A stretch of 7,879 bases of DNA from CAYQLK01 sp964426075 (GCA_964426075.1 CAYROP010000031.1:1-7879), one strand, 5' to 3'. Shown: positions 1-6,770, numbered from the stretch's first letter. The notes: generated by a model from the sequence alone, not told the origin. A program made the numbers and translations.

Positions 1-462
1 ATCAACAAATCTATCAGCAGATTCAATTAACTTTGACGAAGTACTCTTTCCAAAAGCCACAACCTCAACCAAACAACTCATACTTTTTAGATAATTTACC
101 AACACCGAAAAATCACCATCACCACTTCCAAGAATAATCACATCCAACTTAGGTGCCATTGCCATCGCTTCAATTGCAATCTCCATATCCATATTCCCCT
201 TCTGCTTACCTGACGAAAAAGTTTGCAATTCTTTCGTTCTTACTTCAACCCCCATTTTATTCAGTGCTGAAAAAAACTCCTTTTCATCCTCATCACCTGA
301 AGAAACAGTGTACCCCAATGCCCTAACTAACTTTCTATTTCCAATTGCTTCGTTAAGTAATTCCTGAAAATCAACTCGAGCATTGTATAGGGACTTTGCA
401 GAATGATACAAATTCGCCACATCAAGAAAAACCCCAACTCTTTGATTACTTTTGTCTAACAT
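1..462 (-). CDS. NYN (LabA/DUF88-like) domain protein, partial
   Basis: My own translation gives 154 open codons from the ATG at 462 to the left edge, so the C-terminus is missing. Near the N-terminus is the NYN signature VFLDVANLYHS (Asp14, Asn17). Further in come a GNMDMEIAIEAM stretch around residues 89-100 (Asp92) and ILGSGDGDF at 110-118 (Asp115, Asp117). Together these are the acidic residues expected of the PIN-like NYN fold, a metal-dependent ribonuclease fold found in LabA/DUF88 proteins; RNase activity is inferred from the family. The gene lies 15 bases after the uppS stop. That gap is only A/T-rich with no Shine-Dalgarno, so translation is probably coupled to uppS or independent of an SD. 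The cellular target is unknown. Confidence is high for the domain and low for the precise role. Confidence 0.85.
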   Translation of the reverse strand, partial: MLDKSNQRVGVFLDVANLYHSAKSLYNARVDFQELLNEAIGNRKLVRALGYTVSSGDEDEKEFFSALNKMGVEVRTKELQTFSSGKQKGNMDMEIAIEAMAMAPKLDVIILGSGDGDFSVLVNYLKSMSCLVEVVAFGKSTSSKLIESADRFVD

Positions 463-477
463 AATTTTTTTTATTTT

Positions 478-1215
478 TTACTTGCCAAAACGCCTTTGCC
501 TGCTTGCAAAAGAAACGATCGCTTCCCTTAACCTATCTACATTAAAGTCAGGAAAATAAACAGGCGAAAAATAATATTCGGCATAAGCCGCCTGCCAAGG
601 CATCATTCCTGAAGTTCTCATCTCACCAGAGGTTCTAATTATAAAATCAGGATCAGGTAGTCCTGCAGTATCAAGCGTATCTGAAAAAACTTGCTCCGTA
701 ACACTCTTTCCTTTCTTAATAAGCCCATTTACCGCTCTAATTATTTCATCCCTTCCTCCATAATCCAAACATATATTTAGTTGATACTCATTACCCTTAG
801 CCGTCATTTTTTCAACTTTCTCAATTGTTTTTAATAAATGTTTTGGAATTCTGTCTTTTCTTCCCAAAATTCTTATTCGTGCCCCATCTTCAATAAATTG
901 TTTAAGATTATCGTTCAAATACTGATCGAAAGCCTTCATTAAATATCCAACTTCCTCTTTAGCTCTTCCCCAATTCTCAGTCGAAAATGCCCAAATCGAA
1001 ACAGTTTTAATTCCCCAATCACGGCAAGCAGTTGCTAATTGTTTTGCTAACTCTAATCCCCTTCGGTGACCTTCTATCGAAGGCAAATGTCTTTCTTTTG
1101 CCCACCTTCTATTACCATCAGGAATAAGTACCACATGCTTCGGCAAAAACTCTGGATCAAGGTCCAGCTTTTCCTCAACTTTTTTATTTCCAAAAACGCT
1201 TTTTACTATCTGCAT
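478..1215 (-). CDS. uppS: Undecaprenyl diphosphate synthase (cis-prenyltransferase)
   Basis: The enzyme extends farnesyl diphosphate with isopentenyl units in cis to make the C55 lipid carrier of cell-wall and surface glycan precursors, at the inner face of the membrane. From the ATG at 1215 it has 245 residues, normal for the family. Visible motifs are HVVLIPDGNRRWA (catalytic Asp33), EGHRRG (about 48-53), AFSTENW (76-82), LDYGGRDEI, and RTSGEMR (Arg194, Arg200), with Ser202 and Glu213 further on, which coincide with the E. coli numbering. The usual MDGNGRW reads PDGNRRW, a variant I associate with archaeal and CPR enzymes. An in-frame TTG lies two codons upstream at 1221, but AGAGA (1222-1226) sits 6 bases before the ATG and directly against the TTG, so the ATG is preferred. 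The gene follows acylphosphatase after a short gap of about 65 bases. Usual partners such as cdsA or dxr are not in view. Confidence 0.95.
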   Translation of the reverse strand: MQIVKSVFGNKKVEEKLDLDPEFLPKHVVLIPDGNRRWAKERHLPSIEGHRRGLELAKQLATACRDWGIKTVSIWAFSTENWGRAKEEVGYLMKAFDQYLNDNLKQFIEDGARIRILGRKDRIPKHLLKTIEKVEKMTAKGNEYQLNICLDYGGRDEIIRAVNGLIKKGKSVTEQVFSDTLDTAGLPDPDFIIRTSGEMRTSGMMPWQAAYAEYYFSPVYFPDFNVDRLREAIVSFASRQRRFGK

Positions 1216-1282
1216 AAACAATCTCTATAAAAATTGTCGGCCAATTCTACCAAAATTATTAATTTTTTACCTAAATCTAATA

Positions 1283-1588
1283 TTATCTTAAGATCTCAAA
1301 ACTTCCAAAGACCTTTTTACCCCTTTGCCACTTTGTTCTAATTTGCTTCACTCCAGATCCCACTGGACCTTTCTTGCACACAATTAAGATTTGTTCAAGG
1401 TCGGTCTTTGAACCCTCAAAATAAGCATCCACTTCCCCGTTTAGGAAAAAAAACTTCTCTTTAGAGTTCCTTATCCATCCAGTTAAACCTAACTTTTGTG
1501 CCTTTTTGGCTACATATGCCCGATAACCGACCATAGTTACCCTTCCAGAAACAGTGATTGTTAACTTATCAACTTCACTACTATTCAC
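1283..1588 (-). CDS. acyP: Acylphosphatase, divergent
   Basis: A 101-residue protein of the acylphosphatase family, which hydrolyses carboxyl-phosphate bonds of acylphosphates in the cytoplasm. It has GRVTMVGYR at residues 15-23, including the phosphate-binding Arg23, then LGLTGWIRN ending at the catalytic Asn40, and closes with GSFEIL, matching the family's GFEI ending. Two things are unusual. The canonical loop G-x-VQGV-x-FR reads GRVTMVGYR, so the Gln-Gly pair is replaced by Thr-Met. There also seems to be an insertion of about five residues after the GWIRN strand (residues 41-60). The start is GTG at 1588, overlapping the pth stop by 8 bases, which implies translational coupling; GGA about 9 bases upstream could serve as a weak Shine-Dalgarno. 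Family call firm, full activity less certain. Confidence 0.85.
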   Translation of the reverse strand: MNSSEVDKLTITVSGRVTMVGYRAYVAKKAQKLGLTGWIRNSKEKFFFLNGEVDAYFEGSKTDLEQILIVCKKGPVGSGVKQIRTKWQRGKKVFGSFEILR

Positions 1589-2111
1589 GACTATTAATCC
1601 AATCTTTAACTCTTAAAATTACTTCTTCATAAGATCTTTCAATAGTTTCCTTCTCACGCTTTGTAAATTTTCCAACCACAAATTCGTCAATTTGATCCTT
1701 ATTTTCTGGTCGACCGATTCCTATTTTTAGCTGGCCAAAGTCATTTGTGCCAAGCTCTTCGATAATTGAGACTACTCCATTATGACCTCCGGCACCCGAC
1801 CGAAAAACCACCCCCTTAACCTTGCCTAATTCCATATCCAAATCATCCCTAACTATTAATGTCTGGATCGGAGAAAAATTGTCAGACTTCAACACCTGAT
1901 ACACAGCCGTCCCAGAGTTGTTCATAAATGTTTTTGGAATAAAAAAAGTAACATTATTATTCAAAACCGCCTTTTGTCCATATCCTAAATCAACCCATTT
2001 CAAATCAAATTCACGCACAATTTCACAAACAATCTCTTTACCTATATTATGCCTAGTCTCCTCGTATTCTTCCCCTGGGTTACCTAAACCAATAATAATT
2101 TTTTTGCTCAT
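1581..2111 (-). CDS. pth: Peptidyl-tRNA hydrolase
   Basis: Releases tRNA from peptidyl-tRNAs that drop off stalled ribosomes; a cytoplasmic enzyme essential in most bacteria. The 176-residue length is typical of bacterial Pth. Visible motifs are IIIGLGNPGEEYEETRHNIG with Asn11 and catalytic His21, KTFMNNSG with Asn64, IVRDDLDM with Asp89, and SGAGGHNG with His110 and Asn111. These correspond to the E. coli residues Asn10, His20, Asn68, Asp93, His113 and Asn114, so the active site looks complete. The ATG at 2111 is preceded by only a poor Shine-Dalgarno (AGTGG touching the start). The structured element at 2138-2220 ends about 27 bases upstream and could influence its expression. The 3' end overlaps the acylphosphatase start by 8 bases. 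Confidence 0.96.
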   Translation of the reverse strand: MSKKIIIGLGNPGEEYEETRHNIGKEIVCEIVREFDLKWVDLGYGQKAVLNNNVTFFIPKTFMNNSGTAVYQVLKSDNFSPIQTLIVRDDLDMELGKVKGVVFRSGAGGHNGVVSIIEELGTNDFGQLKIGIGRPENKDQIDEFVVGKFTKREKETIERSYEEVILRVKDWINSRE

Positions 2112-2137
2112 CCACTTATTCTATACAAAACTGCATT

Positions 2138-2220
2138 AAAAAAGAGGCCGCTCTGCCGTAATTTTTGCGTAGATTTCCTAAAACACCTCACAAGTAAGCG
2201 CACAGTGCAGCCTCTATTTA
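2138..2220 (-). ncRNA. Candidate structured RNA / attenuator-like terminator
   Basis: Read on the minus strand, a 9-base helix pairs AGAGGCTGC (2215-2207) with GCGGCCTCT (2151-2143) and is followed at once by six T (2143-2138, the first being the last paired base). The only non-Watson-Crick position is T/G, a legal U-G wobble in minus-strand RNA but a C-A clash in plus-strand RNA, so the element points in the direction of the genes. The roughly 55 enclosed bases can fold further: an A-A mismatch, CUG/CAG (2205-2203 with 2155-2153), UGCG/CGCA (2202-2199 with 2169-2166), and a CUUA-CUUG-UGAG hairpin (2198-2187). It may terminate the membrane-protein genes, be a small RNA, or be a leader controlling pth. 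I could not match it to any known RNA class. Confidence 0.45.
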
Positions 2221-2264
2221 GTTGTTAATTTTGTTGTTTAGTATCAATAATTTTCACTAAACTC

Positions 2265-2612
2265 TTACTTAGCAGCTTGTTTTTCTGCCATATCACCAAT
2301 TACCGGAAGCTTGTAAGTCTCTCCCTGGTAAGCTTTTACCACACACATTATCCAAGCGACCAAGAAGGTCAATGATAATAGCGGAGTCAAAAGTCCAAGT
2401 AGACCCAATCCATTGTAAGGATTGTACATTGCCCCCATAACAATATTCAGTACGATCCAAACAGCAATCCAAACACCAGATAGATATATTGATTGCCATG
2501 CATGAAATTTCAAAAATTTGTCCGATGGGTTCTGAACCAAAACAAGAATTGCCCCAACAAACCAAAGATAAGCAACAATTGACATTGGATTATTTACATT
2601 AGTTTTTGCCAT
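2265..2612 (-). CDS. Small membrane protein, DUF4870/UPF0132 (Tic20-like) type
   Basis: A 115-residue protein with three hydrophobic segments, at about 9-27, 40-60 and 68-93. Two motifs point to the UPF0132/DUF4870 family: KFLKFHAWQS (32-41), just before the second helix, and VKAYQGETYKLPVIGDMAEK at the C-terminus, after the last helix. Members of this family have no established biochemical role. The ATG at 2612 is preceded by AAGGA very close by (GAAGGAAAATG) and by a G-run farther upstream. It is the downstream member of a tandem pair with the gene at 2689-3072, 76 bases away, and is followed by the structured element at 2138-2220. No promoter is obvious in the 76-base gap, so it is probably expressed with its neighbours. 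Confidence 0.8.
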   Translation of the reverse strand: MAKTNVNNPMSIVAYLWFVGAILVLVQNPSDKFLKFHAWQSIYLSGVWIAVWIVLNIVMGAMYNPYNGLGLLGLLTPLLSLTFLVAWIMCVVKAYQGETYKLPVIGDMAEKQAAK

Positions 2613-2688
2613 TTTCCTTCAAACACCCCCTTCCAAAAATTCTCCTTAATGGTTATAAAAATTACCTGTTCTTTTTACCCCAACCCTG

Positions 2689-3072
2689 TCACTTTTGCAA
2701 TATATCAGTTAACCACTTAAGCTCAATTTTGCTGGCAACTTGGGAAATATGTGGTATCACATATTTCTCCCCAGTCATTGCTTTCGTCGAACTAGTTACT
2801 GCCAAAACAAGCACCACAAGCTCGCCAATTAATCCAACTATCGAAAGTATTCCAAAAAAAGTTGTTACCCAGAAAAAAACAGCCAAACCACTATACAGAA
2901 CACCATGCTTGGCATACCATAAAACAAACTGATCCTTGGGTTTTACTAATACAACCAAAATAGAAAAAAGGTAAAAACAACCCAGAGCCGCAAGCAGTTG
3001 ACTATCCCCCTGACCTTGAGATCTTCCTTCAATCATTTCTGATTGAAGAGGTGCACCAGACATTTCACTCAT
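2689..3072 (-). CDS. Small membrane protein, DUF4870/UPF0132-like paralogue
   Basis: A 127-residue protein that aligns by eye with its neighbour at 2265-2612. Both have a first helix followed by a K/S-D-x-F turn (KPKDQFVLWYAKHG here, PSDKFLKFHAWQS there), two more hydrophobic segments, and a tail motif (KAMTGEKYVIPHI here, KAYQGETYKLPVI there). Helices fall at about 26-43, 57-75 and 76-94. It differs in having a polar, Gln/Ser/Gly-rich N-terminal extension of about 23 residues and in losing the aromatic His-Ala-Trp-Gln core. Its ATG overlaps the ligase TGA as ATGA, so it is translationally coupled to the ligase and certainly shares its transcript. Function unknown; the coupling may reflect genome compactness and not shared work. 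Confidence 0.75.
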   Translation of the reverse strand: MSEMSGAPLQSEMIEGRSQGQGDSQLLAALGCFYLFSILVVLVKPKDQFVLWYAKHGVLYSGLAVFFWVTTFFGILSIVGLIGELVVLVLAVTSSTKAMTGEKYVIPHISQVASKIELKWLTDILQK

Positions 3073-4853
3073 GTAGACTTTTGTTTCTTTTGTCCATTGT
3101 ACATCGAAACAATCTCTTTTACTGACGTAGCGTCAGTGGGTTTTTTATCCTTTCTTCCGAACTCTATAAGCCTAGGAAATCTTAGCGCCAAACCTAATCC
3201 ATCATTTTCAGCCGTTGTATGCATTGGAGATTTTGTTATCTCATCAGCCCTAATCACCACAACAATCTGAGGATCGGCCCAAACGTCAACTTCGGCCAAT
3301 TTCTTAACGACAACATTTTTCGGTATTCCATTTGTTTTAATCACATCAAGCGATTTGCGAATATTCACCCACTCTTCATCAGTCAAACCAGTTCCTACCT
3401 TGGCAATTGTTGTAAAACAATCATTTTCTTCATCATAAACACCGATCAAAAAATCCCCAATTCCAAACTTTGCCCTTTTACCACTTCCATAATCATAACC
3501 AAGCACTACACAATCGATTGTATCTGTCAAATTCTTACCAGAAAAACCTCTCTTATATTTAATCCAATTCCAACCTCTTGCCCCAGCCTGATAAACTCCA
3601 TCGAGTTTTTTTGCCACAATTCCTTCCAAGCCTCGCTCAATCTCTTTAACAAAATAATCTTCAATTTCCTTCTCGGTTGTTGCCACAACCTCTTCTGACA
3701 AAACAACAACTTCTCCCTGATTAAAACTCTTTCTCATTGTTTCGCGTCTTTTCTCATAAGGCTCATCGATCAAACTCACACCGTCAGAATACAAAAACTC
3801 AAAAACAAAAAGCCTTAGCGGTATTTCTAATACTTTTGCCTCGATTCCATGTTTCCGTTTACGCTGTACTGTCTCTTGAAAGGGTCTAAACTCTCCCGTT
3901 GACTCCTCATATGCCAAAGCTTCACCCTCAAATATTGCCCTATCAGCCTTAACCTCGTTCAATGTACCTTCAACAATATCTGGATACATATAAGTCACAT
4001 CCTCCAGGTTCCTCGTAAAAAGTTTTACTTTAGCATTAACTATCTCCCCATCTTTGTCTCTTGTTTTAAGTCCACCTTTTCTATCCAAATGAACTTGCAA
4101 CCTAAACCCATCATATTTTGGCTCCAATGCAACTTTCCCACCAGACTTTTCTAATATTTCTTTTGCGTCATTTAATCTTTCACACCTTGCCATCAAAACC
4201 GGCGTTCCCACTTTAATCAAATCTCCAGACAAACCACCCAGCCCCTTCTGCTTAAAAATCTTAGAAATTCTTCCCAAATCCGGCCCCAAGTTATAAAAAT
4301 TTTCCAAAGTTTTTTTTATCGACTTGTCTCCGACCTCCATCACCGATAATGCATCAAGTATCGTCATATCCGAAAATCCAAGTCGCAATTTACCTGTCGG
4401 AATTTTAGCTAAATATTTTGCCGAAACCTCATCTGCATCTCTTAACAAATCCGCCAAAATAATACTTTTGCGCTCGACTGAACCCGCCCCATGTTCCATC
4501 GCAAGTTGATATAACGACTCAAAAACCTCTACCACACTCTTATTAAAATTATTATTTTTTGACAACTTCCCAGCCAACTCACCTACATCCCCCAAACTTT
4601 TCAAATCTTTTGTTAGTTCTATTTGGTCAATATCAAAAGCTCGCGCTAAAGCCAAAACCACAGACTTATCTGCCATACCAAACTCAACCGGTTCATAAAG
4701 TGGAGCAAGCCGACCAAGTGACAAGTATGTAATTTTTTCCAATTCTTCCGGCGTTGCCTTTTTAAAAAGCTCAGCCAAAAGAGATGTCATCTCATTTCTG
4801 GATGCAGTCTTGTCTATTTCATTAAAACTAGCCGCCAATGTACTAAATTTCAC
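3069..4853 (-). CDS. lig: ATP-dependent DNA ligase, archaeal/LigB type
   Basis: Seals 3'-OH/5'-phosphate nicks using ATP through a lysine-AMP intermediate. The 594 residues match the long archaeal/eukaryotic-like form: an N-terminal DNA-binding domain (about 1-215), an adenylation domain (216-435) and an OB-fold domain (436-594). Motifs are complete: I, LEPKYDGFR with nucleophile Lys246; III, FEGEALAY (Glu309, Glu311); IV, LEGIVAKK (Glu410, Lys415); V, WIKYK (Trp430, Lys432, Lys434); VI, RFPR followed by RKDK (558-570). The start is GTG at 4853. The N-terminus MKFSTLAASFNEIDKTASR resembles family N-termini, which supports this start although the Shine-Dalgarno is weak or distant. Most bacteria replicate with an NAD-dependent ligase, so this is either an accessory repair ligase or a transferred gene; no NAD-type ligase is in the window. 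It heads the minus-strand gene string. Confidence 0.95.
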   Translation of the reverse strand: MKFSTLAASFNEIDKTASRNEMTSLLAELFKKATPEELEKITYLSLGRLAPLYEPVEFGMADKSVVLALARAFDIDQIELTKDLKSLGDVGELAGKLSKNNNFNKSVVEVFESLYQLAMEHGAGSVERKSIILADLLRDADEVSAKYLAKIPTGKLRLGFSDMTILDALSVMEVGDKSIKKTLENFYNLGPDLGRISKIFKQKGLGGLSGDLIKVGTPVLMARCERLNDAKEILEKSGGKVALEPKYDGFRLQVHLDRKGGLKTRDKDGEIVNAKVKLFTRNLEDVTYMYPDIVEGTLNEVKADRAIFEGEALAYEESTGEFRPFQETVQRKRKHGIEAKVLEIPLRLFVFEFLYSDGVSLIDEPYEKRRETMRKSFNQGEVVVLSEEVVATTEKEIEDYFVKEIERGLEGIVAKKLDGVYQAGARGWNWIKYKRGFSGKNLTDTIDCVVLGYDYGSGKRAKFGIGDFLIGVYDEENDCFTTIAKVGTGLTDEEWVNIRKSLDVIKTNGIPKNVVVKKLAEVDVWADPQIVVVIRADEITKSPMHTTAENDGLGLALRFPRLIEFGRKDKKPTDATSVKEIVSMYNGQKKQKST

Positions 4854-5003
4854 TCTACAATTTTACCCCAAATCTACCTCCCGCAGTTAATCCTGTTTGA
4901 ATATCTAATTTGCATTCGATTAGCAAAATATCTACAATCTCAATCCATAAAAGCCCCAAAAACTGCACATTAATCAAAAAGGCGGTCACCAACAGGTAAC
5001 GCA
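4854..5003. promoter_or_regulatory. Divergent intergenic region with plus-strand promoter-like sequence
   Basis: These 150 bases separate the divergent ligase and 162-residue orphan genes. On the plus strand, TTGCAT (4910-4915) and TACAAT (4933-4938) are 17 bases apart, a reasonable housekeeping-sigma promoter for the gene at 5004. AGG (4994-4996) lies 7 bases before its ATG and acts as the Shine-Dalgarno. On the minus strand I see only weak candidates for a ligase promoter, such as TAAAAT very close to the GTG. Around the plus promoter, CTAAT (4905-4909) and ATTAG (4919-4923) form a short inverted repeat overlapping the -35, which might be an operator but is short enough to be chance. Confidence 0.45.
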
Positions 5004-5492
5004 ATGCTCCGAGCTAGTGTCAACGTCAGATTCGAAACCGACCCAGACAATCACTTTGCCTTCTGCGGCAACATCACCGATGCTTCGGTTGGAACAGCTC
5101 AAAACCACCGAATCACAAGTCACGAAGACCCTCATTTCCAACTTCTCACTCAAACCATCTTGCCTGCTGTAACTGAAAGTCTAAGAACAATCGGTTCAGT
5201 GGCAAGTGTCAAGACCACAGCCAAGTTATCTGAGCCAAAGCCTCTGGAATACCAAGAGGATGGCGACGAGCAAGTTGAGCTGAGAATCGAACTCACAAAA
5301 CGCGGCGACGACAGCGATCACTGGATGGTTTCCATTACCAGCTACGGACCAATCGCCAAAATCGAACTGGCTCAAAGGTTCGACACGGCAATCGTAAACG
5401 CCCTGGCAAAACACCTAGGCGCAAATCTGGTCCAATGCCAAATTCGCAAGTTCACCGCCCTCATCGAACTACCTACTCCAGCCAACAACTAA
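5004..5492 (+). CDS. Orphan soluble protein, function unknown
   Basis: A 162-residue protein I do not recognise. It has no hydrophobic segment or signal peptide and looks soluble with mixed alpha and beta structure: a beta-like start (ASVNVRFETD), a helix-like stretch about 45-64 (FQLLTQTILPAVTESLRTIG), an acidic loop around residues 80-90 (LEYQEDGDEQ), a beta-strand run (VELRIELTKRG), and a C-terminal helix about 120-140 before a final strand. The ATG at 5004 is supported by an AGG 7 bases upstream and a promoter-like pair at 4910-4938. The gene stands alone, converges with the Fic gene, and ends just before a strong terminator. Its G+C (53% in the line 5041-5100) is well above the adjacent ligase (40% at 4081-4140), and its codons favour C-ending forms. 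Length, signals and codon pattern support a real gene; no function can be proposed. Confidence 0.8.
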   Translation: MLRASVNVRFETDPDNHFAFCGNITDASVGTAQNHRITSHEDPHFQLLTQTILPAVTESLRTIGSVASVKTTAKLSEPKPLEYQEDGDEQVELRIELTKRGDDSDHWMVSITSYGPIAKIELAQRFDTAIVNALAKHLGANLVQCQIRKFTALIELPTPANN

Positions 5493-5510
5493 TTGGAGTA
5501 CCAACCCCAT

Positions 5511-5539
5511 ACCCTCCCCTAAAAAAGGAGGGTTTTTCT
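5511..5539 (+). terminator. Intrinsic terminator after the 162-residue gene
   Basis: ACCCTCC (5511-5517) pairs with GGAGGGT (5527-5533) around a 9-base loop ending in six A, followed by TTTTTCTTTT. It lies about 18 bases after the stop of the gene at 5004. It matches the terminator at 7562-7590 at 28 of 29 positions. On the minus strand the hairpin lacks a following T run, so it does not serve as a strong terminator for the converging Fic gene. Confidence 0.88.
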
Positions 5540-5558
5540 TTTATTTTGGACAGAGGTT

Positions 5559-6623
5559 TTATTTCATCACATAAGCGGCCGACTTAGTCGTCCCCTTTTT
5601 TTTAATGATTTTTTTCTTAATCAAATCCTTCAAATCCCTCAAAACAGTATCATCGGAATAATCAGGCAACAAAGATCGCCACTCTCTATTAGTGATTTTT
5701 CCATAAGATTGAATATATTCGACAATTTTTGCCTGTCTCTCAGTCAAAGCCAACTGCCCTACCCGCTTTTTCAGCCTCAAATCACTAGACAAATGCTGAA
5801 CTCTTTCTCTTACGCGCATCAGCTCAACAGCTAAACCTTTTGTGAAATATTCCAAAAACCCGGTCAAATCACGCTCTGATTCATTAATAACTTTCTGATT
5901 GCTTGTTTCTTGTAAAGCCTGGTAATAACTTGCCGCATCAGTATCGTAGTATTCCTCCAAAGCAAAAAACTTCTTAATATCATAACCAGACAAAAACAAA
6001 ACTAAAGTTGCGCAAGCTCTTGATGTTCTCCCGTTCCCATCAACAAACGGATGAATCCTAGCCAGATTATAGTGAACCACCCCAGCCTTTAATGTTGGGT
6101 GAATATTTTCTGATTCCTCTGAATTAAGCCACTCCAAAAAATATTTCACACCACCACCAACCTCTTCAGGTTTAGGTGGAGTAAAAGATACTTCACCGGT
6201 TCGACTATTAGTTACATAAACCTGTTGAGTCCGATATTTCCCCTTCTGGTCCTCAGGCAATAATTTATCTACCGTTAAACTATGAATTTTAAGTAGCACA
6301 TCTTCTGTTAACTTTCCTTCTTTTTTTGCCACATTATCGATATAGTTCAAAACCTCTCGATAATTAATAATATCCTGAATATCATCCTGCTTAGCCAATA
6401 TCTGTCTACCATCCAAAACTTCTTTTGCTTGTTCCAAATTAAGTCTATTACCCTCCAAATGAGTACCATGATGGACGGTTCTCTCGATCGCCTCACGCCT
6501 AAACTTAGCCTCCCAAGCAGGAATCAGTGGTGCACTTTCAATAAACTCCTTAGCCGCCACAATATTGGCTATATTAGTAAGAATCTGATTATTGATTGTA
6601 AATTTCGGTTTATATTCATTCAT
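5559..6623 (-). CDS. Fic-domain protein with N-terminal inhibitory motif and winged helix
   Basis: Fic enzymes transfer AMP (sometimes another nucleotide group) from a nucleotide to a target protein hydroxyl. From the ATG at 6623 the protein has 354 residues. The catalytic motif HPFVDGNGRTSR is at 191-202 (His191, Asp195, Arg199, Arg202). Upstream, THLEGN at 54-59 resembles the class II inhibitory helix, with Glu57 expected to block ATP binding; the Ser/Thr normally four residues before this Glu is Gly, with Thr one place later. Residues about 290-354 form a winged helix (TERQAKIVEYI, then SDDTVLRDLKDLIKKKII), suggesting DNA binding or autoregulation. Reading could extend to a TTG at 6686, but the family N-terminus is typically short and starts near YKPKFTI, and a promoter-like pair lies inside the extension, so the ATG is preferred. 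Target unknown. It stands alone between convergent and divergent neighbours. Confidence 0.9.
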   Translation of the reverse strand: MNEYKPKFTINNQILTNIANIVAAKEFIESAPLIPAWEAKFRREAIERTVHHGTHLEGNRLNLEQAKEVLDGRQILAKQDDIQDIINYREVLNYIDNVAKKEGKLTEDVLLKIHSLTVDKLLPEDQKGKYRTQQVYVTNSRTGEVSFTPPKPEEVGGGVKYFLEWLNSEESENIHPTLKAGVVHYNLARIHPFVDGNGRTSRACATLVLFLSGYDIKKFFALEEYYDTDAASYYQALQETSNQKVINESERDLTGFLEYFTKGLAVELMRVRERVQHLSSDLRLKKRVGQLALTERQAKIVEYIQSYGKITNREWRSLLPDYSDDTVLRDLKDLIKKKIIKKKGTTKSAAYVMK

Positions 6624-6642
6624 ATCTCTAACAATAACAAAT

Positions 6643-6671
6643 ATATTATCGCATAATTCCCGCAAAGTAAA
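6643..6671 (-). promoter_or_regulatory. Probable promoter of the Fic gene
   Basis: On the minus strand TTTACT (6671-6666) and TAATAT (6648-6643) are 17 bases apart; an overlapping GATAAT (6650-6645) is a closer -10 match but with shorter spacing. Transcription would begin around 6636, giving a very short leader before the ATG at 6623. This places the promoter inside the alternative TTG-started reading frame and argues against that longer start. It is divergent from the plus-strand promoter at 6707-6735, with an A/T-rich stretch of about 35 bases between the two -35 elements. Confidence 0.5.
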
Positions 6672-6706
6672 ATTACGAATTTTCAATAATTTTAGCTTTA
6701 AATTAA

Positions 6707-6735
6707 TTGACTATAGGTCTAAATTATGATATAAT
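6707..6735 (+). promoter_or_regulatory. Strong extended -10 promoter, copy 1
   Basis: TTGACT (6707-6712) and a perfect TATAAT (6730-6735) are separated by exactly 17 bases, and a TG one base before the -10 (6727-6728) completes an extended -10. Transcription would start around 6742, about 42 bases before the TTG start of the membrane protein at 6784. Its spacer contains CTATAGGTCTA (6711-6721), shared with the second copy at 7657-7685. Confidence 0.85.
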
Positions 6736-6770
6736 TAGACTCACGGTTAGTACTTTAACTCGCCAAAAAG

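Noticed and set aside
2143..2215. tRNA-like reading of the structured element (73 bases, closed by complementary ends)
   Set aside because: There is no GGTTC-type T arm, no recognisable D arm or anticodon stem, and the closing helix is 9 bases and followed by a T run.
2138..2220. Small signal recognition particle RNA
   Set aside because: The conserved GGAAGGAAGCAG-type apical region is not present; only an isolated GGAA is seen.
3219..3698. 159-residue plus-strand ORF opposite the ligase
   Set aside because: It lies antisense within a fully conserved ligase reading frame, has Cys/Ile/Phe-heavy random composition and no expression signals.
5511..5539. Bidirectional terminator also ending the Fic gene
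   Set aside because: On the minus strand the hairpin is followed by ATGGGG and not a T run, so only plus-strand termination is supported.
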